Positions 8,160 to 13,238 of a stretch of DNA of 13,238 bases are shown here, piece after piece. Each line of letters starts with the position of its first letter. The stretch's first letter is position 1. The notes under the pieces are model-generated. The model saw nothing but the letters and a program-made list of their open reading frames with translations. It was not told the DNA's origin and did not search any database. The translations under genes were made by a program, and so were the position numbers. The DNA is from Rhizobiaceae bacterium (GTDB taxonomy: Bacteria; Pseudomonadota; Alphaproteobacteria; Rhizobiales; Rhizobiaceae). Location of the stretch: contig JACMIV010000059.1 of NCBI GenBank assembly GCA_014380965.1, forward strand, positions 1 to 13,238, read 5' to 3'.

Positions 8160-8488
8160 CCGATCTCCTGGCGACGGCCTCGTCCTGGTTCCACCAGGTC
8201 TTCGTCGAACAGTTCTCCGGCTGGATCCTCCTCGGCTTCGTCGCGCAATTCGCCTTCACCATGCGCTTCATGGTGCAGTGGATCGCCTCCGAACGCGCTC
8301 GCCGGAGCGTCGTGCCCGCCGCATTCTGGGGCTTCTCGCTGGTCGGCGGAGCGCTGCTCCTCGTCTACGCCATCCATCGCGAGGATCCCGTCTTCATCGC
8401 GGGGCAGGCGCTCGGGCTCGTGATCTATGTCAGGAACATCTGGCTCATCCTCGCCGAACGCGCGGCGGCCGTGCGCCAGCCGGCCTGA
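8156..8488 (+). CDS. Stand-alone LAB_N (lipid A biosynthesis N-terminal) membrane protein
   Basis: This is a 110-residue protein with three hydrophobic segments: about 22-42 (GWILLGFVAQFAFTMRFMVQW), 54-72 (PAAFWGFSLVGGALLLVYA) and 79-100 (VFIAGQALGLVIYVRNIWLIL). The pattern FxxRFxxQWxxSExxRxSxxPxxFWxxSxxGxxxLLxYxxxxxDPVFxxGQxxGxxIYxRNLxLI is that of the LAB_N domain, named for its occurrence in some LpxB proteins but also found alone. Its function is not established. It overlaps the GT2 gene by ATGA and is followed 43 bases later by a GT39-type transferase, which suggests a role in handling the lipid-linked sugar, possibly flipping it across the inner membrane (inference). The fused longer frame reaching back to 7340 is a shadow of the GT2 gene. 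Confidence 0.88.
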   Translation: MTDLLATASSWFHQVFVEQFSGWILLGFVAQFAFTMRFMVQWIASERARRSVVPAAFWGFSLVGGALLLVYAIHREDPVFIAGQALGLVIYVRNIWLILAERAAAVRQPA

Positions 8489-8521
8489 GCGCTGGTCCGG
8501 TACACAATCCATTTGCCAGGA

Positions 8522-8533
8522 ATTGTATACAAT
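8522..8533. promoter_or_regulatory. Perfect 12-bp palindrome on the GT39 start codon, possible operator
   Basis: ATTGTATACAAT is its own reverse complement and covers bases -10 to +2 of the GT39 gene, next to its ribosome site (CAGGAA, 8517-8522). An imperfect half copy, GTACACAAT, lies at 8500-8508. The AT-rich core stands out in GC-rich DNA, and the TTGT-AT-ACAA form resembles operators of GntR-type regulators. Either repression by a bound protein or control by RNA pairing at the start is possible; neither is shown. Confidence 0.4.
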
Positions 8534-10172
8534 GCGCGTCGTTCTTCTCGCGCTCTTCGCGCTTTTGATGAGCGTGCCGGGCATATCCGAGCTGCCGCCA
8601 CTGGATCGCGACGAGCCGCGCTATCTCCAGGCGACCAAGCAGATGGTTGCCTCGGGTGATCTCGTCGACATCCGTTTCCAGGAGGAATCGCGCTACAAGA
8701 AGCCGGTCGGCATCTACTGGCTGCAGACGGCCGCCGTGACGATCTCCGGCAGCGGCGCGGAAACGCCGATCTGGGTCTATCGCCTCGTCTCGGTAGCGGC
8801 CGTCGTCATCGCCGTGCTCGGCGTCTATTGGACGGGCGCCGCGCTCTTCGGTGCGAAGGCCGGACTCATCGCCGCGCTCGTCCTCGGCTCTCTGTTCGGC
8901 GTCGCCTTCGAGGGACGCATCGCCAAGACCGACGCGATGCTCCTCGCCTTCACGGTCCTGGCACAAGGCGCACTCGCGCAGATCCACTTCTCCGCGCGTG
9001 CGAAGACGGAAAGTTGGAGCGGATTGCCTTGGGTCTTCTGGATCGCGCAGGGCTGCGGCATCCTGATCAAGGGCCCCATCACGCTGCTTGCGAGTGTCCT
9101 GACGATCCTGGCGCTTCTCGTCATCGAGCGCGACGGACGCTGGTTGGCTCGGCTCCGTCCACTACGTGGCGGCCTCCTGATGAGCCTCATCGTCCTGCCC
9201 TGGCTCGTCCTCATCACCGTCGAGAGCGGCGGCGCCTTCTGGCAGGAATCCGTCGGCCGCGACCTTCTCGGCAAGGTGGTCGAGGGGCAGGAATCGCACG
9301 GTTTTCCCCCCGGCTATTTCGCGCTGACCTACTCGCTGTTCTTCTGGCCCTTCGGCCTGATGGCGATAGGCGCGGGGCTCGCCGCGATGAACCGCATGGC
9401 GGAGCACCCCGCGCTGCGCTTCTGCCTCGCATGGTACATCCCGTTTTGGGTGGTCTTCGAGGCGATCCCGACGAAGCTGCCGCATTACACGCTTCCGGCT
9501 TTCCCAGCGCTCGCGCTCCTCATCGGCTGGGCGGCGACGCTCCCGCTCGCCCGCAGCGTGGTGCCGCTGAGGCGCTGGCAGACCGCCCTCTGGTGGCTGT
9601 CGGCCTTCGGCCTTGCCGTCGTCACCGCGGCGATCGTCGTCGTGGCCCTCGGAGCTGCGCCGATCCTGACAGGCACGTTCGCCTGGATCGGCATCCCCAT
9701 CGCGGGCTTTGCGGTAGCGGCTGCGTGGCTTGCCGTACCCCGCGCGCTCGATGTCTCGTTGACCCGGATCATCGGCGCTGCGGCCTCGGCAGGGGCAGCC
9801 TATGCGCTGTTCTTCGCGCTGCTCGCGCCAAGCCTTCAGACGATCTGGCTGAGCCCGCGCATTGCGGACGCTTCAGCGCGCCTCGGCCCCTGTCCGACCT
9901 CGACGCTCGCGGCCGTCGGCTATCACGAGCCGAGCCTCGTTTTCTTGGCCGGGACCGACACGCTTCTCACCGATGTCGAAGGCGCGGCAAACCATCTTCT
10001 CGCGGATCCGGCCTGCGCGATCGCTGTCCTGCCGGCCGACGAGCGTGCCCGTCTCGCAGAGCTTCTCCAGCCGTCAGGCCGGACGGCGGCGGCCGTTCAG
10101 GCGATCGAGGGCGTCAATTTCTCGAACGGCAAGACACTCAGTCTCGACCTCGTGACGCTGACCCCGCCATGA
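8532..10172 (+). CDS. ArnT/RgtF-like GT39 (PMT_2) membrane glycosyltransferase
   Basis: This 546-residue multi-pass inner-membrane transferase should move a sugar from a polyprenyl phosphate to an envelope acceptor on the periplasmic side. A first hydrophobic helix (residues 3-18) leads to the first periplasmic loop with the catalytic-type acidic motif DRDEPRY (25-31) and ESRYKKPVGIYWLQ (52-65), both strongly conserved in ArnT-like and lipid A galacturonosyltransferases. About ten further hydrophobic segments follow up to about residue 440, with FWPFG and KLPHYTLPAFPALALLIG near the middle, then a soluble periplasmic domain ending in NFSNGKTLSLDLVTL. The ATG at 8532 has a good site (CAGGAA) and no upstream extension is needed. 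With the GT2 and LAB_N genes just before it, it forms a likely lipid A or LPS core modification unit; the sugar and acceptor are unknown. Confidence 0.9.
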   Translation: MRVVLLALFALLMSVPGISELPPLDRDEPRYLQATKQMVASGDLVDIRFQEESRYKKPVGIYWLQTAAVTISGSGAETPIWVYRLVSVAAVVIAVLGVYWTGAALFGAKAGLIAALVLGSLFGVAFEGRIAKTDAMLLAFTVLAQGALAQIHFSARAKTESWSGLPWVFWIAQGCGILIKGPITLLASVLTILALLVIERDGRWLARLRPLRGGLLMSLIVLPWLVLITVESGGAFWQESVGRDLLGKVVEGQESHGFPPGYFALTYSLFFWPFGLMAIGAGLAAMNRMAEHPALRFCLAWYIPFWVVFEAIPTKLPHYTLPAFPALALLIGWAATLPLARSVVPLRRWQTALWWLSAFGLAVVTAAIVVVALGAAPILTGTFAWIGIPIAGFAVAAAWLAVPRALDVSLTRIIGAAASAGAAYALFFALLAPSLQTIWLSPRIADASARLGPCPTSTLAAVGYHEPSLVFLAGTDTLLTDVEGAANHLLADPACAIAVLPADERARLAELLQPSGRTAAAVQAIEGVNFSNGKTLSLDLVTLTPP

Positions 10173-10194
10173 CCGGGCGCAACCGGCCGAATAG

Positions 10195-10869
10195 CTAGCG
10201 AAGGCGCTTTGGGCGGACGTCGACGAGTTCGCCTGCGAGGCGCCGGTCGAGATAGTCGGCGCATTCGGACATCAGCTCTTCGAAATGCTCGGTGTAGAAA
10301 TGGTTCGCACCGAGAAGCGTCTTCTGCGTGATGAGGATGCCCTTCTGCGTCTTCAGCTTGTCGACGAGGCCCTGCACGTCCTTCGGCGGCGCGACGCGGT
10401 CCTTGTCGCCGTGGATGATGAGGCCCGAGGAGGGGCAGGGGGCGAGGAAGGAGAAATCGTACGAGTTCGGCTGCGGCGAGATCGACATGAAGCCCTCGAT
10501 TTCCGGGCGCCGCATCAGCAACTGCATCCCGATCCAGGCTCCGAAAGAATAGCCCGCGACCCAGCAATGTTTGGAATCGGGATGCAGCGCCTGCACCCAG
10601 TCGAGCGCGGCGGCAGCGTCCGAGAGCTCGCCCGATCCATGGTCGAACTCGCCCTGGCTCCTTCCGATGCCGCGGAAGTTGAAGCGCAGCGTTGTGAAAC
10701 CGCGCTCAACGAACATGTAGAAGAGCTGGTAGACGATCTGGTTGTTCATCGTGCCGCCGAAGCGGGGATGGGGGTGGAGGACGATCGCGATCGGCGCGCT
10801 CTTTTCCTTGCCGGCCTGATAACGGCCTTCGAGACGGCCGGAAGGGCCGTTGAAAATGACTTCGGGCAT
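10195..10869 (-). CDS. Small alpha/beta hydrolase (COG2945-type)
   Basis: This 224-residue cytoplasmic alpha/beta hydrolase shows the family motif LHPHPRFGGTMNN (31-43) around the oxyanion region, FNFRGIGRSQGEFDHG (64-78), the nucleophile elbow GYSFGAW (Ser108), the acid in HGDKDRVAP (Asp157 likely) and the catalytic His in GANHFYTEH (His190). All three catalytic residues are therefore present. The substrate is unknown; relatives are annotated only as hydrolases or esterases. The ATG at 10867-10869 has AGGA ten bases upstream. It ends 22 bases from the stop of the convergent GT39 gene and is divergent from the cysteine desulfurase across a 215-base gap with an iron-type operator, so co-regulation with suf is possible. 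Confidence 0.9.
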   Translation of the reverse strand: MPEVIFNGPSGRLEGRYQAGKEKSAPIAIVLHPHPRFGGTMNNQIVYQLFYMFVERGFTTLRFNFRGIGRSQGEFDHGSGELSDAAAALDWVQALHPDSKHCWVAGYSFGAWIGMQLLMRRPEIEGFMSISPQPNSYDFSFLAPCPSSGLIIHGDKDRVAPPKDVQGLVDKLKTQKGILITQKTLLGANHFYTEHFEELMSECADYLDRRLAGELVDVRPKRLR

Positions 10870-10914
10870 GGTCTTAAATCCTAACGAGCCTCAAGCGTGC
10901 GGCGAACGCGGGCC

Positions 10915-10943
10915 TTGACGAAGATCACGCGGCCTTTTAAATT
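10915..10943 (+). promoter_or_regulatory. Candidate promoter for the suf operon
   Basis: TTGACG (10915-10920) is separated by 17 bases from TAAATT (10938-10943), matching 5/6 and 4/6 of the sigma-70-type consensus. Transcription would start near 10950, inside the ICE-like operator, leaving about 135 bases of leader before the cysteine desulfurase ATG. On the other strand TTGAAT (10957-10962) with TAAAAG (10934-10939), also 17 apart, is a weaker candidate for the hydrolase gene. Both are predictions by eye. Confidence 0.4.
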
Positions 10944-10947
10944 CTTC

Positions 10948-10964
10948 TTTAGAATGATTCAAAA
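10948..10964 (+). promoter_or_regulatory. ICE-like (Irr) iron-responsive operator
   Basis: TTTAGAA-TGA-TTCAAAA matches the iron control element TTTAGAA-N3-TTCTAAA at 13 of the 14 defined positions; the central TGA fits the Y-N-R often seen. Irr, a Fur-family regulator of Rhizobiales, binds this element and is known to act on iron-using genes, including suf-type operons. The site lies just after the predicted -10 of suf and over the predicted -35 of the divergent hydrolase, so binding would block both. Confidence 0.6.
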
Positions 10965-11030
10965 CTACACGCTTCCACCGAAGGCGCTATGTAGTCTGGA
11001 TGGCGATCTAAATTCAAGAAATATACGGAG

Positions 11031-11053
11031 GCTCGCAGGGTTCGCTTGCGGGC
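11031..11053 (+). other. Possible leader hairpin before the cysteine desulfurase
   Basis: GCTCGCA (11031-11037) can pair with TGCGGGC (11047-11053) with one G-U pair around a 9-base loop. It lies just after a free CGGAGG (11026-11031) and 31 bases before the chosen ATG. CGGAGG is 14 bases from a TTG at 11046, in frame with the gene, so a 13-residue longer product cannot be excluded. The stem could equally be chance. Confidence 0.25.
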
Positions 11054-11084
11054 GCCACCGATCGGTTTGGGGCGCACGAGTGAG

Positions 11085-12278
11085 ATGACGGTTCGACCGC
11101 GACGCATCTATCTCGACCACAATGCGACGGCGCCGCTTCTGCCCCAGGCGAAGGCGGCGATGATTCACGCGTTCGATCTCCTTGGCAATCCATCCTCGGT
11201 CCACGAAGAAGGGCGAAGGGCACGTGCGGCGATCGAAGCGGCGCGCGGTGCGGTCGCCAATCTCGTCGGTGCCGTCAGCGAAGGCGTCGTCTTCACCAGC
11301 GGCGCGACGGAAGCCGCCAACACCTGCCTCGTTCCGGAGTGGACGCTTGATGGTGCGTCGGTTGCCGTCAAGCGACTTGCCGTCGCCGATGCCGACCATC
11401 CGGCCACCCGTGAGGGCGGGCGCTTTGCGGCAGAGGCTGTGACGCGCCTTCCCGTAGATCGGCAGGGGCTCCTCGGCCTCAAAGCCCTCGACGCCTGGTT
11501 GGAGGACGGAGTCGGCCGGGGCTGGTCGATGCTGTGCCTCACCTTGGCCAATGGAGAGACGGGCGTCGTTCAGGACATCGTTCCAATCGTCGATCGGCTG
11601 ATCGGCCGCGACGTGATCTTCGTCCTCGACGTCTCGCAGGCCGCAGGCCGCATGCCCCTCTCGATCTCCGATCTTCGTGCCGACGCGCTGCTTGTGTCGG
11701 GACACAAGATCGGCGCGGCCAAGGGTATCGGCGCCTTGGTGCTTGCCGACGAAGCGCGTCGGCCGCGGCCGTTGCTCCTTGGCGGCGGCCACGAGAAAGG
11801 GCGGCGCGCTGGAACCGAGGCACTGGCTGAGATCGTCTCCTTCGGCATTGCCGCGGGCGTTGCCGCGGAGCGGGCTCCGCAGGCCGCTGCCATGCTCGGG
11901 CCGTTGCGTCATAGGTTGGCCGAGGGGCTGGCCGCGTCGGGTGCCTCTTTCCGCATCGTCGGCGAGGGCGCGGCGCGGTTGCCCAACACTCTGACCATCG
12001 CCGCGGAGGGTCTTCGCGGCGAGACCGTGCAGATTGCCCTCGACCTTGCGGGCTTTGCCGTTTCCTCCGGTTCGGCCTGCTCGTCCGGCAAGGTGGGCGC
12101 GAGCCATGTTTTAAAGGCGATGGTCGATGGCGGTTTCGACATCGATCCTTCCCTGGGTGCAATTCGCGTGAGCTTCGGCTACGAGACGACGGTTGACGAG
12201 ATCGACGCCATCGTGGTGGCGATGAGCCGCGTTCTTCGAACGTCGCGGCAGACGAGCCTCGGTCGCCACGCGGCCTGA
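11085..12278 (+). CDS. Cysteine desulfurase, IscS/NifS (group I) type, of the suf operon
   Basis: This 397-residue PLP enzyme takes sulfur from cysteine as a persulfide and supplies it to Fe-S cluster assembly. Seen in order: [12 protein letters not shown] (9-20), [10 protein letters not shown] (35-44), [10 protein letters not shown] (71-80), the active-site His in ADADHPA (His105), [10 protein letters not shown], the PLP-ring Asp and Gln in LDVSQAAGR (Asp182, Gln185), the Schiff-base Lys in [10 protein letters not shown] (Lys208), [13 protein letters not shown], and the mobile-loop cysteine in SSGSACSSG (Cys332). SSGSAC makes it a group I enzyme even though it heads a suf operon, an arrangement known in Rhizobiales, where a second group II sufS usually lies further along. 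The ATG at 11085 begins [14 protein letters not shown] and is favoured by homology, although only GAGTGAG precedes it; a TTG at 11046 is an alternative. No IscR- or RirA-type regulator gene is present upstream. Confidence 0.94.
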   Translation: MTVRPRRIYLDHNATAPLLPQAKAAMIHAFDLLGNPSSVHEEGRRARAAIEAARGAVANLVGAVSEGVVFTSGATEAANTCLVPEWTLDGASVAVKRLAVADADHPATREGGRFAAEAVTRLPVDRQGLLGLKALDAWLEDGVGRGWSMLCLTLANGETGVVQDIVPIVDRLIGRDVIFVLDVSQAAGRMPLSISDLRADALLVSGHKIGAAKGIGALVLADEARRPRPLLLGGGHEKGRRAGTEALAEIVSFGIAAGVAAERAPQAAAMLGPLRHRLAEGLAASGASFRIVGEGAARLPNTLTIAAEGLRGETVQIALDLAGFAVSSGSACSSGKVGASHVLKAMVDGGFDIDPSLGAIRVSFGYETTVDEIDAIVVAMSRVLRTSRQTSLGRHAA

Positions 12279-12392
12279 CGACGAGACTAGAGACACGCGG
12301 TCTTTCGACCCGCCCGCCTTAAAGTCCGGGCCTCGGCAGACCATATACCGCTCATGTTCCAGGCCTTTCGGGGCAGGAACGCCAACCAAACT

Positions 12393-12411
12393 GCCGGACC
12401 TTGACTCCGGC
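12393..12411 (+). other. Hairpin just before the sufB ribosome site
   Basis: GCCGGA-ccttgac-TCCGGC forms a perfect 6-bp stem seven bases before the GGAG (12418-12421) of sufB, in the 151-base gap after the cysteine desulfurase. That gap is long for an operon and holds no gene. The stem could protect or process the mRNA, set the ratio of the desulfurase to SufB, or be chance. Confidence 0.3.
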
Positions 12412-12429
12412 GTGTGTGGAGACGCTTAC

Positions 12430-13238
12430 ATGGCCGCAGTTCAGGAAACCATCGATCAGGTCCGTCTGATCGACGTCGACCAGTACAAATACGGCTTCGA
12501 GACGATCATCGAATCCGACACCGCGCCGAAGGGCTTGGATGAGAGCACCGTCGCGTTCATCTCCGCCAAAAAGGACGAGCCGCAGTGGATGCTCGACTGG
12601 CGCCTGCAGGCGTTCGAGCGCTGGAAGACGTTGGAGAACCCGTCCTGGGCGCGTCTCGACTATCCCGAGATCGACTACCAGGACATCCACTACTATTCCG
12701 CGCCGAAATCGATGTCGGGCCCCGCGTCGCTGGACGAAGTCGATCCGGAACTGCTGCGCACGTACGAGAAGCTCGGCATTCCGCTGCGCGAGCAGGAAAT
12801 TCTTGCCGGAGTCGTGAAGCCGGCGGCCGAGCCCGCGCCGCTGCAGTATGACGAGAACGGCGATGAGATCGCGTATGTCGAGCGCCGCGTGGCGGTGGAC
12901 GCGGTCTTCGATTCCGTCTCGGTCGCGACGACATTCCAGAAGGAGCTGAAGAAGGCCGGCGTCCTCTTCATGCCGATCTCGGAAGCGATCCGCGAGCATC
13001 CGGATCTGGTAAAGAAATATCTCGGCACCGTCGTGCCGGTCTCCGACAACTTCTATGCCACGCTGAACTCGGCGGTCTTCACCGACGGTTCCTTCGTCTA
13101 CGTGCCGCCGGGCGTGCGCTGCCCGATGGAGCTCTCCACCTATTTCCGCATCAACGAGAAGAACACCGGCCAGTTCGAGCGCACGCTCATCATCGCCGAC
13201 AAGGGCTCCTACGTCTCCTATCTCGAAGGATGCACGGC
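12430..13238 (+). CDS. sufB: Fe-S cluster assembly scaffold SufB, N-terminal part (runs off right edge)
   Basis: The 269 visible codons are the first half or slightly more of SufB (usually about 470-500 residues), the scaffold subunit that with SufC and SufD assembles Fe-S clusters in the cytoplasm. Clear family signatures are [16 protein letters not shown] (20-35), [20 protein letters not shown] (43-62), the [18 protein letters not shown] stretch, [43 protein letters not shown] and the [20 protein letters not shown] that opens the beta-helix core. In bacterial SufB the Cys of 'EGCTA' lies in a conserved region near the cluster-building site; it is present here. The ATG at 12430 has GGAG eight bases upstream. 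It follows the cysteine desulfurase on the same strand, and sufC and sufD would be expected beyond the edge. Confidence 0.97.
   Translation, partial: MAAVQETIDQVRLIDVDQYKYGFETIIESDTAPKGLDESTVAFISAKKDEPQWMLDWRLQAFERWKTLENPSWARLDYPEIDYQDIHYYSAPKSMSGPASLDEVDPELLRTYEKLGIPLREQEILAGVVKPAAEPAPLQYDENGDEIAYVERRVAVDAVFDSVSVATTFQKELKKAGVLFMPISEAIREHPDLVKKYLGTVVPVSDNFYATLNSAVFTDGSFVYVPPGVRCPMELSTYFRINEKNTGQFERTLIIADKGSYVSYLEGCT

Noticed and set aside
8828..10198. 456-codon plus-strand frame overlapping the GT39 gene
   Set aside because: It is a shifted-frame shadow rich in Arg, Pro and His. The GT39 frame has conserved motifs and hydrophobic helices.
10169..10198. Nine-codon frame overlapping the GT39 stop as ATGA
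   Set aside because: It is too short, ends in the convergent hydrolase gene, and has no sign of function; the ATGA is likely chance.
10965..12107. 380-codon minus-strand frame over the cysteine desulfurase
   Set aside because: It is an antisense shadow; the plus strand has all PLP-enzyme catalytic motifs.
12401..12406. TTGACT as a -35 box for a sufB promoter
   Set aside because: A -10 at normal spacing would fall on or after the sufB start codon, and the bases are explained by the hairpin loop and arm.
1..13238. Signs of horizontal transfer: insertion sequences, integrase, attachment site, CRISPR, tRNA
   Set aside because: I found no transposase or integrase motifs, no terminal inverted repeats around genes, no spaced repeat array and no tRNA cloverleaf. 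Base use is even across the window.

Overview
The window looks like a chromosomal, housekeeping stretch from a GC-rich alphaproteobacterium, most likely of the order Hyphomicrobiales (Rhizobiales). The reasons are the suf cluster headed by an IscS/NifS-type cysteine desulfurase, an Irr (ICE-box) type operator in front of it, a divergent tyrS/anmK pair, a DUF455 ferritin-like gene next to a bcp-type peroxiredoxin, and a dispersed repeat of the 'CCTTCGACRAGCTCAGGAT' kind common in alphaproteobacterial genomes. This assignment is inferred from gene content and order; the genus cannot be fixed by eye. I see no tRNA, rRNA, CRISPR, insertion sequence or prophage gene. Both ends cut genes.

Layout. 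(1) 1-766, minus strand: bcp peroxiredoxin followed by a DUF455 ferritin-like gene that overlaps it by GTGA and runs off the left edge. (2) 767-1084: a spacer with two small hairpins and a direct repeat. (3) 1085-4501, plus: a large AsmA/YhdP-like (DUF3971) envelope protein. (4) 4502-4712: a convergent gap holding two inverted copies of a dispersed palindromic repeat. (5) 4713-5969, minus: tyrS. (6) 6043-7206, plus: anmK, divergent from tyrS. (7) 7428-10172, plus: a three-gene envelope-glycosylation cassette consisting of a GT2 polyprenyl-phosphate glycosyltransferase, a stand-alone LAB_N membrane protein (ATGA overlap) and an ArnT/RgtF-like GT39-family transferase. (8) 10195-10869, minus: a small alpha/beta hydrolase. 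(9) 10870-11084: a divergent promoter region with an ICE-like iron operator. (10) 11085-13238, plus: cysteine desulfurase and sufB, the start of a suf operon that runs off the right edge.

How the genes work together. Envelope functions dominate: the AsmA-like protein (probably lipid transport between membranes), AnmK (recycling of cell-wall anhydro-MurNAc) and the glycosyltransferase cassette (probably lipid A or LPS core modification using a polyprenyl-linked sugar). A redox and iron theme frames both ends: bcp with a ferritin-like protein on the left, and Fe-S cluster assembly under likely Irr control on the right. I do not see a clearly new multi-gene system. The items most worth following up are the perfect palindrome sitting on the start codon of the GT39 gene, the ICE-like operator shared by the hydrolase and suf promoters, the covarying hairpin repeat pair, and the LAB_N cassette, whose sugar and acceptor are unknown.
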